Shown here piece after piece: positions 38,483 to 49,400 of a DNA stretch of 64,000 nucleotides. The position numbers and the translations under genes are program-made. Position 1 is the stretch's first letter. Every line of letters starts with the position of its first letter. The stretch spans positions 2,574,731 to 2,638,730 of the forward strand of contig CM040746.1 of NCBI GenBank assembly GCA_022829145.1, read 5' to 3'. The notes under the pieces were generated by a model. That model did not search any database. It saw nothing but the letters and a program-made list of their open reading frames with translations, and had not been told where the DNA came from. The DNA is from Albula goreensis (lineage: Eukaryota; Chordata; Actinopteri; Albuliformes; Albulidae).

Positions 38483-41400
38483 CTTACCCACTTTTCGACC
38501 CTAGTGTTTAACCCTCTTACCCACGATGCTACCCCAGTGTTTAACCATCCTACCCACTATTCTACCCCAGTGTGTGACCCCCGTACTCACTATTGGACCC
38601 CAGTGTTTAAACCCCTAACTCACAATTCAACCCCACTGTTTAACCCCCCAACCAAATATTCTACCCCAGTGTTTAACCCCACAACCCGATATTCTACCAC
38701 AGTGTTTTACCCTCCTACCCATGATTCTACCCCAGTGTTTAACCCCTGTTCCCGATATTCTACCCCAGTGTTTAACCCTCTTTCCCACAATTCTACCCTT
38801 GCGTTTAACCCCCGCACTCACTCTTCTATCCCAGTGTTTAACCCCCTTTCCCACGATTCTACCCCAGTGTTTTATCCTCCTTCCCACTATTCTATCCCAG
38901 TGTTTAACTCCCCAACCCACGATTCTACCCCAGTGTGTCACCCTCCTACCCACTATTCTACTCCAGTATTTAAACCCCTTACCCACTATTCTACCCTAGT
39001 GTTTAACCCCCTTACTAGCTGTTTTACCCCAGTGTTTTACCCCCTTTCCCATGGTTCTGCCCTCGTGTTTAACCCCCCACCCCATAATTCTACCCCTGTG
39101 TTTAACCCCATTTCACACTCTTCTACGCCTATGTTTAACCCCCCTACCCACTTATCTACCCCAGTGTTTTACCCCCAACCCACTCTTCTACCCCACAATT
39201 TTCCCTCCTTCCCACTTTTGTACCCTTGTGTTTAACCCCCTCACTCACGATTCTACCCCAGTGTTTAACCCTCCTTCCCACTATACTACCCATGTTTAAT
39301 CCCCGTTCCTGCAATTCTACCTCAGTGTTTCACCCCCTCAATCATTATTCTACCCCAGTGTTTAACCCCCTTACTCCCTATTCTACCTTCATGCATAACC
39401 CCCTTACTCAGTATTCTACCCCTGTGTTTAACCCCCTTTCCCAGTCTTCTACGCCTGTCTTTAACTCCCCAACCCACTATTTTTGTCCTGTGTTTTACCC
39501 CCCTTACTCACTTTTCTTGCCCAGTGTTTAACCCCCTCAATCAGTTTTCTGCCCCAGTGTTTTACCCTCCTACCCACAATTCTACCCCAGTGTTTAAGGT
39601 CCATTCCCGGGATTCTATGCCTGTTTTTAACGACCCCAACCGACTATTTTAGCCCAGTGTTTTACCCTCCTACCCACTATTGTTCCCCAGTGTTTAACCC
39701 CATTTCCCTGTATTCAACCCCAGTGTGTAACCCCCTTATTCATTTTTCTACCCCAGTGTTTAACCCTGTTACTTAATATTCTGCCCCAGTGTTTAACCCC
39801 TATTAACCACAATTCTACCCTCCTATTTAACCCCCCAACCCACGATTCTACCCCAGTGTTTAACCCTCTTTCCCACTCTTTTATGCCTGTGTTTAACTCC
39901 CCAATCCACGATTGTAGCCCAGTGTCTCACCCTCCTACCCACTATTCTTCCCCAGTTTTTAAACCCCTTACCCACGATTCTACCCCACTGTTTAACCTCC
40001 TAACCCACCATTCTACCCCATGTTTTACCCTCCTACCCACTATTCTACCCCAGTGTTTAACCCCCTTATTCACAATTCTTCCCCAGTGTTTAAGCCCCTT
40101 TCCCACTTTTCTACCCCACTGTTTACCCCCCTTATTTACTGTCCTTGCCCAGTGTGTAACCCCTTTTCCCATGATTCTACCCCAGTGTTTAATCCCCTTA
40201 CTCACGATTCAACCCCAGTGTTTAACCCCCTTTCCTGCTATTCTACCCCAGTATTTAACCCCCTTATTCTCTATTCTACCCCAGTGTTAAACCCCCTAAC
40301 TTACTCTTCTGCCCCAGTGATGTAACCACTTACTCACGATTCTACCCCGTGTTTAACCCTCCAACCCACAATTCTACCCCAGTGTTTAACCCGCTTACTC
40401 ATGATTCTAACCCTATGTTTAACCTCCTTACTTAATATTTTACCCTAGTGTTTAACCCCCGAACCCACTTTTCTTCCCTAGTGTTTGACCCCTTAATTCC
40501 ATATTTCACCCCATTTTTATCCACCTTACTCACTATTCTACCCCAGTTTTTAACCCCCTCTCCCTCAATTCTACCCCAGTGTTTACACCCCTTACTCACT
40601 CTTCTATCCCAGTGTTTAACCCCCTTTCCCACTATTTTACCCCAGTGTTTAACCCCCATTCCTGCGATTCTACCCCAGTGTTTAACCCCCATGCTTAATA
40701 TTCTGCCCCAGTGTTTCACCCCCCATCCCACTATTCTACCCCAGTGTTTAGCCCCATTGTTTAATATTCTACCCCAATGTTTAACCCCTCATCCCACTGT
40801 TGTACCCCAGTGTTTAACCCCCTTACTCACTGTTCTACCCCAGTGTTTAACCCCCTTTCCAAATATTCTTCCCTTGTTTTTAATCCCCTTTCCCACAGTT
40901 CTACCCCACTGTTTAGCTCCCTTCCCCACTATTCGACCCCAGTGTTGAACCCCCAACCCACCTTTCTACCCCAGTGTTTAACCCTCTTATTCATGATTCT
41001 ATTCTAGTGTTTTACTCCCTTACTCTCTATTATCCCCCAGTTTTTAACCCCCTTACTCACCATTCTACCGCAGTGTTTGACCCCCTAACTCACTGTTATA
41101 CCCCAGTATTTTACCCCCCAACCCACTATTTATCCCCGGTGTTTAACCCACCAACCCACTTTTCCACCCCAGTGTGTAACCCCCTTACTTACTTTTACAC
41201 CCCAGTGTTTTACCCCCCAACTCACGATTCTTCCCCGGTGTTTAAACCCCCAACCCACTCTTCTCCCCCAGTTTTTTCCCCCCGACCCACAATTCTACCC
41301 CAATGTTTAACCCCTTACTCACTTTTCTACCCCAGTATTTAACCCCCTTTCCAAATATTTTACCCTCGTGTTTAACCCCCTTTGCCACAATTGTACCCCA

Positions 41401-41491
41401 TTGTTTAGCTCCCTTACCCAGTAATCGACCCCAGTGTTTAACACCCTCTCCCCCAATTCTTTCCCAGTGTTTTACCCTCCTACCCACGATT
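38483..41491 (-). repeat. 33-bp satellite array (block 2, between LINE fragment and hAT copy 1)
   Basis: Satellite with the C-rich strand on +. From 38.5 to about 39.0 kb it mirrors, unit by unit, 16.6-16.1 kb of block 1, with one extra 33-bp unit next to the LINE junction. 39.2-39.6 kb resembles 15.7-14.8 kb. 40.77-41.34 kb is homologous, inverted, to 54.4-53.8 kb in block 3. Nothing else is inserted. Confidence 0.96.
41484..41491. repeat. Target-site duplication, left, hAT copy 1
   Basis: The 8 bp CCACGATT, immediately before the CAGTGG terminus, are repeated at 42296-42303. The sequence is a normal part of a satellite unit (CTACCCACGATTCTACCCC), so the element inserted into the array. Confidence 0.93.
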
Positions 41492-41669
41492 CAGTGGCGG
41501 CTAGTGAGTTGGAAACAGGGGAAGCTCAAACCTCACCTTTAAATCCATTATTAATTTCAACCGGTTCCCGTCAATCCGCCTTGATTAACAATAAACCTAG
41601 CGATTCGCAGAATAATTAACACTAATCGTGTAAACAGAATAAATGGTTACCAGTGTCATTTAGTGATAG
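41492..41669 (+). repeat. Left terminal inverted repeat, hAT copy 1
   Basis: Pairs with 42119-42295 on the opposite strand. Shared blocks include CAGTGGCGG, GGGGAAGCTCAAACCT, ACCTTTAAATC, ATTAATTTCAACC, AATCCGCCTTGATTAACAAT and GTAAACAGA, with scattered mismatches between them. Confidence 0.85.
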
Positions 41670-42118
41670 TATTATTTCTCTTTACTGAACTGTTTAAAAT
41701 TTGTAAAAACCAACACGTAATTGTACTTTTCGCTCTCTGCCCAACGTCAGGGATTGTTCATGTCAAATGTGCTCGTCTGATTTGCATGATTCTGCCGTTT
41801 AAATGTTCGCAAAACACCGTGGATTGTCTGAAGCTTGTGTGCTGCAGCGAAAGCTTAAATTGTCTAACAAGGATGACAATCATCTAAATACGCATTGAAA
41901 AACGAATACCTTAATTTGTTTTACATTGTAGCTTTCTTGTGTTACGATTCAAATGTATAAAACGGAAGTAAAGGTATTGAAATCGATCTCAATTTCTGAG
42001 AATACACCTTTAGATTACAGAAAACAGGATCTTTTATCTGTATAATGCATCTGTGTTGAGTGCAATGCACAATAAAGTTTAGCACACAGGCCTCAACTAG
42101 TTTGCGAAAACAGCAACT

Positions 42119-42295
42119 CCATCACAAAATGTAATTGATAATCATGTACTCTGTTTACGCGATTGGTGATGATTATTCCGTGAATGGCTAGGTTTATTGT
42201 TAATCAAGGCGGATTAACGGAACAGGTTGAAATTAATGCTAGATTTAAAGGTCAGGTTTGAGCTTCCCCTATTTCCAGCTCACCGACCGCCACTG
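42119..42295 (-). repeat. Right terminal inverted repeat, hAT copy 1
   Basis: Reverse complement of the left repeat with mismatches, ending CCGCCACTG at 42295. The pairing extends inward as far as CCATCACAAAATG, matching the left-hand CATTTAGTGATAG. Confidence 0.85.
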
Positions 42296-42303
42296 CCACG
42301 ATT
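42296..42303. repeat. Target-site duplication, right, hAT copy 1
   Basis: CCACGATT, an exact copy of 41484-41491, followed at once by CTACCCC, the continuation of the interrupted satellite unit. Confidence 0.93.
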
Positions 42304-44704
42304 CTACCCCAGTGTTTCACCCCCTTATTCACTATTCTACCCAGGTGTTTTACCCTACTTTCTCACTGTTCTACCCCCGTGTTTAACCCCCCAATCCACT
42401 ATTCTACCCCAGAAATTTACCCGCCTACCCACTATTCAACCCCAGTGTTTTACCCCCTGTTCCTGCGACTCTACCCCAGTGTTTAACCCCTTATTCTCTA
42501 TTCTACCCCAGTGTTAAACCCCCGAACTAAATTTTCTGCCCCAGTGGTTAATCCCCCAACCCACAATTCTACCCCAGTGTTTTACACCCTTTCCCTCTAT
42601 TCTTCCCCAGTGTTTAACCCCCACCCACGATTCTCCCCCACTGTTTCACCCCCCTACCCACCACTCTAACCTCGTGTTTAACCCCCTCCCCACTTTTCTA
42701 CCCCAGTTTTAAACCCCTTACTCACTGTTCTACCCCAGTGTTTAACCCCCTTACTCACATTCTTCCCCAGTGTTTCATCCTCTTATTCACGATTCTACCC
42801 CAGTGTTTAAACCCCTTACCCACTGTTCCTCCCCAGTGTTTAACCCTCCAACCTAGTATACTACCCCAGTGTGTATCCCCCCAACCCACGATTCTTCTCC
42901 AGTGTTTAAACCTCTTACTCACTATTCTACCCCAGTGTTTAACCCCCAACCCAACATTCTACCCCAGTGTTTTACCCACCTACCCACGATTCTACCCCAG
43001 TGTTGAACCCCCTTTCCCACAATTATACCGAAGTGTGAAACCCTCTTACTCACAATTCTAACCCAGTGTTTGACCCCCTTACTTAATATTTTACCGCAGT
43101 GTTTAACCCCCTAACCCACTCATCTACCCAAGTGTGTTCTACTCCAGTGTGGAACCCCTGTTCCCGCTATTTTACCCCAGTGTTTTACCCCCTCATTCAC
43201 GATTCTACCCCAGTGTTTAACCCCCTTACTCCCTATTCTACCCCAGTGTTTAACCACCGTTCTTGCGTTTCTACCCCACTGTTTAACACTCTTAATGATG
43301 ATTCTACCCAAGTGTTTAACCCCCCAACCCACTATCCTACCCCAGTGTTTAACCCCCCAACCCACGATTCTAGCCCCATGTTTTTGCCTCCTGCCCATTA
43401 TTCTACCCCAGTGTTTAACCCATGTTCCCTCTCATCTACCACAGTGTTTAACCACCTCATTCCCTATTCTATTTACCCTCCAACCTACTATTCTACCCCA
43501 GTGTTTAACCCCTGGTCTTGCTCTTCTACCACAGTGTGTAATCCCCTTTCTTAATTTTCTGCCCCAGTGATTTAACCCCCCTTACCCACTCTTCTGCCGT
43601 TGTGTTTTACACCCCAGTGTTTAACTCCCTTTCCCCCAATTCTACCCCAGTGTTTAACCCCTGTTCTCGCTTTTCTACCCCAGTGATTAACCCCCTTATT
43701 CACTTTTCAACCCCAGTGTTTACCCCCCTCACTGAATATTCTGTCCCAGTGTTTAACCCCCTGACCACTGTCCTTCCCGAGTGTTTAACCCCGCAACCCA
43801 TTCTTCTACTGCAGTGTTTTATCCTCCTACCCACTATTCTACCCACATGTTTATCACCCTTTCCTGCTTTTCTACCCCAGTGTTTAACCCCCCAATCCAC
43901 TATTCTACTCCAGTGTTTTATCCTCCTACCCAAGATTCTACCCCAGTGTTTAACCCCTTTCCGCGATTCTTCCTCAGTGTCTTACCCCCTCATGACTTTT
44001 CTACCCCAGTGTTTTACCCCTACTCACTATTCTTGCCCAGTGTTTAACCCCCTTCCTGCAATTCTAATGTTTAACCCCCAACCAACGTTCTACCCCAGTT
44101 TTAATCCCCTTTACCACATTTGACCCCATTTTTTCCAGCTCCTTTCCCATGATTTTTCCCCAGTGTTGAACCCCCAACCCACTTTCTGCCCCAGTGTTTC
44201 AACCACTTATTCATGATTCTATTCTAGTGTTTTACTCCTCCTACTCACTTATCCCCCAGTGTTTAGCCCCCTTCTCACCATTCTACACCAGTGTTTGACC
44301 TTTCTCACTGTTATTCAACCCCAGTGTTTTACCTTCCGACCCACTATTTATCCCCAGTGTTTAACCCCCATCCCACTTTTCCACCCCAGTGTTTAACCCC
44401 TTGCTTAATATTCACCCCAGTGTTTAACCCCCCATCCCATTCTTCCCCAGTGTTTAACCCCCTTACCCAATCTTTTTGCCCCAGAGTTTTTTCCCACCCA
44501 CAATTCTACCCCAATGTTTAACCCTTACTTCTATTCTACCCCAGTGTTTAACCCCTTTCCAAATATTTTACCCCAGTGTTTAACCCCTTTGCCACTTTTC
44601 TACCCCAGTGTTTAACCCTCACTCACCATTCTACCCCAGTGTTTTACCCTCCACCCAAGATCTCCCCCTTCTTTCCCCAGTGTTTTACCCTCCTACCCAC
44701 GATT
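42304..44704 (-). repeat. 33-bp satellite between the two hAT copies
   Basis: About 2.4 kb of satellite with the C-rich strand on +. 42.3-44.15 kb corresponds to 45.5-47.4 kb, and 44.17-44.70 kb corresponds to 40.95-41.49 kb. Units at 44.0-44.7 kb are often shortened in C runs relative to their duplicates, which may be consensus error. Confidence 0.95.
44697..44704. repeat. Target-site duplication, left, hAT copy 2
   Basis: CCACGATT, identical to the duplication flanking copy 1 and repeated at 45510-45517. Confidence 0.92.
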
Positions 44705-45509
44705 CAGTGGCGGCTAGTGAGTTGGAAACAGGGAAGCTCAAACCTCACCTTTAAATCCATTATTAATTTCAACCGGTTCCCGTCAATCCGCCTTGATTAA
44801 CAATAAACCTAGCGATTCGCAGAATAATTAACACTAATCATGTAAACAGAATAAATGGTTACCAGTGTCATTTAGTGATAGTATTATTTCTCTTTACTGA
44901 ACTGTTTTAAAATTTGTAAAAACCAACACGTAATTGTACTTTTCGCTCTCTGCCCAACGTCAGGGATTGTTCATGTCAAATGTGCTCGTCTGATTTGCAT
45001 GATTCTGCCGTTAAATGTTCGCAAAACACCGTGGATTGTCTGAAGCTTGTGTGCTGCAGCTAAAGCTTAAATTGTCTAACAAGGATGACAATCATCTAAA
45101 TACGCATTGAAAAAACTAATACCTTAATTTGTTTTGCATTGTAGCTTTCTTGTGTTACGATTCAAATGTATAAAACGGAAGTAAAGGTATTGAAATCGAT
45201 CTCAATTTCTGAGAATACACCTTTAGATTACAGAAAACAGGATCTTTTATCTGTATAATGCATCTGTGTTGAGTGCAATGCACAATAAAGTTTAGCACAC
45301 AGGCCTCAACTAGTTTGCGAAAAACAGCAACTCCATCACAAAATGTAATTGATAATCATGTACTCTGTTTACGCGTTGGTGATGATTATTCCGTGAATGG
45401 CTAGGTTTATTGTTAATCAAGGCGGATTAACGGGAACAGGTTTAAATTAATGCTAGATTTAAAGGTCAGGTTTGAGCTTCCCCTATTTCCAGCTCACCGA
45501 CCGCCACTG
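44705..45509. mobile_element. hAT-like non-autonomous DNA transposon, copy 2 (duplicate of copy 1)
   Basis: An 805-bp element nearly identical to 41492-42295. Differences are a handful of substitutions and 1-bp indels, for example AATCATGTAAAC where copy 1 has AATCGTGTAAAC, and GCAGCTAAAGC where copy 1 has GCAGCGAAAGC. It has the same orientation, the same 8-bp CCACGATT flanks and the same neighbouring satellite units. Independent insertions would not be expected to share all of these, so this copy arose by tandem duplication of a 3.2-kb segment. Terminal inverted repeats are at about 44705-44881 and 45333-45509. No transposase is encoded. Confidence 0.88.
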
Positions 45510-45517
45510 CCACGATT
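45510..45517. repeat. Target-site duplication, right, hAT copy 2
   Basis: CCACGATT directly after CCGCCACTG, then CTACCCC of the interrupted satellite unit. Confidence 0.92.
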
Positions 45518-48500
45518 CTACCCCAGTGTTTCACCCTTATTCACTATTCTACCCAGTGTTTTACCCTTATTTTCTCACTGTTCTACCCCCGTGTTTAACC
45601 CCCAATCCACTATTCTGCCCCAGAAATTTACCCGCCTACCCACTATTCAACCCCAGTGTTTTACCCCCTGTTCCTGCGACTCTACCCCAGTGTTTAACCC
45701 CCTTATTCTCTATTCTACCCCAGTGTTAAACCCCCGAACTAAATTTTCTGCCCCAGTGGTTAATCCCCAACCCACAATTCTACCCCAGTGTTTTACACCT
45801 TTCCCTCTATTCTTCCCCAGTGTTTAACCCCCCACCCCGATTCTCCCCCACTGTTTCACCCCCCTACCCACCACTCTAACCTCGTGTTTAACCCCCTCCC
45901 CACTTTTCTACCCCAGTTTTAAACCCCCTTACTCACTGTTCTACCCCAGTGTTTAACCCCCTTACTCACATTCTTCCCCAGTGTTTCATCCTCTTATTCA
46001 CGATTCTACCCCAGTGTTTAAACCCTTACCCACTGTTTTCCTCCCCAGTGTTTAACCCTCCAACCTAGTATACTACCCCAGTGTGTATCCCCCCAACCCA
46101 CGATTCTTCTCCAGTGTTTAAACCTCTTACTCACTATTCTACCCCAGTGTTTAACCCCCCAACCCAACATTCTACCCCAGTGTTTTACCCACCTACCCAC
46201 GATTCTACCCCAGTGTTGAACCCCTTTCCCACAATTATACCGAAGTGTGAAACCCTCTTACTCACAATTCTAACCCAGTGTTTGACCCCCTTACTTAATA
46301 TTTTACCGCAGTGTTTAACCCCCTAACCCACTCATCTACCCAAGTGTGTTCTACCCCAGTGTTTAACCCCTGTTCCCGCTATTTTACCCCAGTGTTTTAC
46401 CCCTCATTCACGATTCTACCCCAGTGTTTAACCCCTTACTCCCTATTCTACCCCAGTGTTTAACCACCGTTCTTAAGTGCTTCTACCCCACTGTTTAACA
46501 CTCTTAATGATGATTCTACCCAAGTGTTTAACCCCCCAACCCACTATCCTACCCCAGTGTTTAACCCCCAACCTTTTTCCATCACGATTCTAGCCCCATG
46601 TTTTTGCCTCCCTGCCCATGTTTATTCTCACTTTTCTACCCCAGTGTTTAACCCCCAACCCACGATTCTAGCCCCATGTTCCTCTCATCTACTACAGTGT
46701 TTAACCCCTCTCATCTACTAGTGTTTAAGCTCATTCTATTTACCCTCCAACCTACTATTCTACCCCAGTGTTTAACCCTGGTCTTGCTCTTCTACCACAG
46801 TGTGTAATCCCCTTTCTTAATTTTCTGCCCCAGTGATTTAACCCCCCTTACCCACTCTTCTGCCGTTGTGTTTTACACCCCAGTGTTTAACTCCCTTTCC
46901 CCCAATTCTACCCCAGTGTTTAACCCCTGTTCTCGCTTTTCTACCCCAGTGATTAACCCCCTTATTCACTTTTCAACCCCAGTGTTTACCCTCACTGAAT
47001 ATTCTGTCCCAGTGTTTAACCCCTGACCACTGTCCTTCCAGAGTGTTTAACCCGCAACCCATTCTTCTACTGCAGTGTTTTATCCTCCTACCCACTATTC
47101 TACCCACATGTTTATCACCCTTTCCTGCTTTTCTACCCCAGTGTTTAACCCCCCAATCCACTATTCTACTCCAGTGTTTTATCCTCCTACCCAAGATTCT
47201 ACCCCAGTGTTTAACCCCCTTTCCCGCTATTCTTCCTCAGTGTCTTACCCCCCTCATGACTTTTCTACCCCAGTGTTTTACCCCCTACTCACTATCCTTG
47301 CCCAGTGTTTAACCCCCTTCCTGCAATTCTACTCCAGTGTTTAACCCCCCAACCAACGATTCTACCCCAGTATTTAATCCCTTTACTCACCATTTGACCC
47401 CATTTTTTCCACCCCCTTTCCCATGATTTTTCCCCAGTGTTTACCCCCCTTACTCACTCTTCTGCCCCAGTGATTCAACCACTTACTCACGATTCTACCC
47501 CCGTGTTTTACCCTCCTACCCACTGTTCTACCCCAGTGTTTAGCCCCCCTTCCCGCATGATTCTACACCAGTGTTTTACCTTTCTCACTGTCTATTCAAC
47601 CCCAGTGTTTTACCTTCCGACCCACTATTTTACCCCAGTGTTTAACCCCCCATCCCACTATTCTACCCCAGTGTTTAACCTCCTTGCTTAATATTCTACC
47701 CAATGTTTAACCCCCCATCCCACTCTTTTACCCCAGTGTTTAACCCCCTTACTTAATATTTTGCCCCAGAGTTTAACCCCCCTCACCCACGATTCTACCC
47801 CAGTGTTTAAGTTCTATTCTACCCCAGTGTTTAACCCCCTTTCCCACGATTCTACCCCAGTGTTTAACCCTCTTTTTCACTTTTCTACCCTAGTGTTTAA
47901 CCCCCTCACTCACCATTCTACTCCAGTGTTTTACCCTCCTACCCAAGATTCTACCCCCTTCCTGCAATTCTACTCCAGTGTTTAACCCCCCAACCAACGA
48001 TTCTACCCCAGTATTTAATCCCTTTCCTCACTATTTGACCCCATTTTTTCCCAGCCCCTTTCCCATGATTTTTCCCCAGTGTTTACCCCCCTTACTCACT
48101 CTTCTGCCGCAGTGATTTAACCACTTACTCACGATTGTACCCCCATGTTTTAGCCTCCTACCCACTTACCTACCCCAGTGTTCAACTCCCCAACCCACTA
48201 TTCTACCCCAGTGTTTTACCCTCCTACCCACTATTCTACTCCAGTGGTTAACCCCCTTTCCCACGATTCTACCCCAGTGTTAATCCCCCTTCCCCACTAT
48301 TCTACCCCAGTGTCTAACCCCCTTACTTAGTATTCTACCCCAGTGTTGAACCCCCTCAATCACTATTCTACCCCATTTTTTAACCCTCCTTCCCACGTTT
48401 TACCCCAGTGTCTAACCCCCTTACTTAGTATTCTACCCCAGTGTTGAACCCCCTTACCCACTTATCTACCCTCGTGTTTAACCCCCAACCCGCAATTCAA

Positions 48501-48539
48501 CTCAAGCTTTTAACCCCCTTACTCACGATTCTACCCCAG

Positions 48540-48860
48540 TGTTTAATCCCCTTTCCCACTCTTCTTCTCCGTCCTACCCACGATTCTTCCCCAGTATTTA
48601 CCCCCCTTACTCACTTTCCTTGTCCACTGTTGAACGCCCTTTCTCACGATTTTACCCCAGTGTTTAACACACGTTCCCGCTTTTCTACCCCAGTGTTTAA
48701 CCCCCTCACTCACGATTCTTCCCCAGTGTTTTACCCTCCTACCCATTATTCTACCCCAGTGTTTAACCACCGTTCCCACTCTTCTTCCCCAGTGTTTACT
48801 CTCCTTACTCACTTTCCTTGTCCAGTGTTGAACACCCTTTCTCACGATTCTACCCCAGTG
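48540..48860 (-). repeat. 198-bp (6-unit) local duplication
   Basis: ACTTTCCTTGTCCA-type units, followed by GTTGAAC(G/A)CCCTTTCTCACG, occur at 48613 and 48811, exactly 198 bp (6 x 33) apart. Confidence 0.78.
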
Positions 48861-49400
48861 GTTAACCCCTTACCCACTTTTCTTCCATTGTGTTTAACCC
48901 CCCAACAAACGATTCTACCCCCGTCGTTTAGCCTCCTTCCCACATTTCTACCCCAGTGTTTTACCCCCGTTTCCGCTATTCTACCCCATTGTTTTACCCT
49001 CCTACCCACGATTCTACACCAGTGTTTAACCTCCCAACCCACTGTTCTTCCCCAGTGTTTAACCCCCGAACACACCGTTCTACTTCTGTGTTTAACCCCC
49101 TTACCTAATATTCTGCCCCAGTGGTTAACCCCCTTACCCACTTTTCTTCCATTGTGTTTAACCCCCAACAAACGATTCTACCCCGTGTTTAGCCTCCTTC
49201 CAACTTTTTCTACCCCAGTGTTTTACCCCCGTTTCCGCTATTCTACCCCATTGTTTTACCCTCCTACACACGATTCTACACCAGTGTTTAACCTCCCAAC
49301 CCACTGTTCTTCCCCAGTGTTTAACCCCCTTACTCATGATTCTACCCCGGTGATCAACCCTCCTTGCCACTTTTCTTCCCCTGTGTTTAACCCCTTTACA
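48860..49400 (-). repeat. 264-bp (8-unit) local duplication
   Basis: TCTTCCATTGTGTTTAACCC followed by CAACAAACGATTC occurs at 48881 and 49145, exactly 264 bp (8 x 33) apart. The following units (GTTTCCGCTATTC, ACACCAGTGTTTAACCTCCC) also repeat. Confidence 0.82.

Larger units (their letters stand above)
41492..42295. mobile_element. hAT-like non-autonomous DNA transposon with long terminal inverted repeats, copy 1
   Basis: An 804-bp element bounded by CAGTGGCGG and its complement CCGCCACTG and flanked by the 8-bp duplication CCACGATT. An 8-bp target duplication with CAGTG-type ends is characteristic of the hAT superfamily. The inverted repeats are long, about 178 bp (41492-41669 against 42119-42295), and diverged from each other. 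The core of about 450 bp is AT-rich and shows no transposase: the longest open frame there, 74 codons at 41663-41887, has no recognisable motif. It is therefore a MITE-like or fold-back derivative that would have needed a transposase from elsewhere. Family assignment is inferred from ends and target duplication only. Confidence 0.88.
40948..47430. repeat. Tandem segmental duplication of about 3.2 kb carrying the hAT element
   Basis: Two adjacent copies, about 40948-44167 and 44168-47430. The switch point is visible near 44168, where sequence matching 47430 (ATTTTTCCCCAGTGTT) passes into sequence matching 40948 (AGTGTTGAACCCCCAACCC). The hAT starts are 3213 bp apart. Subtracting the 804-bp element leaves 2409 bp, exactly 73 x 33. 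Satellite on both sides of each hAT copy corresponds unit by unit. Boundaries are accurate to a few tens of bases. Confidence 0.85.

Noticed and set aside
37907-39235. Longest open frame (442 codons) as a protein-coding gene
   Set aside because: It starts inside a 36-bp insertion, passes through a damaged LINE reverse-transcriptase fragment and continues into satellite repeats. It has no coherent domain structure and is a chance fusion.
41663-41887. Open frame of 74 codons inside hAT copy 1 as a transposase remnant
   Set aside because: No hAT transposase motif is visible, and copy 2 does not keep the frame open: a 1-bp insertion (TTTTAAAA for TTTAAAA near 44906) shifts it. It is treated as chance in an AT-rich core.
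44705-45509. Second independent hAT insertion with target preference for the same satellite unit
   Set aside because: Identical 8-bp duplication, orientation and long matching flanks on both sides are better explained by segmental duplication of one insertion.
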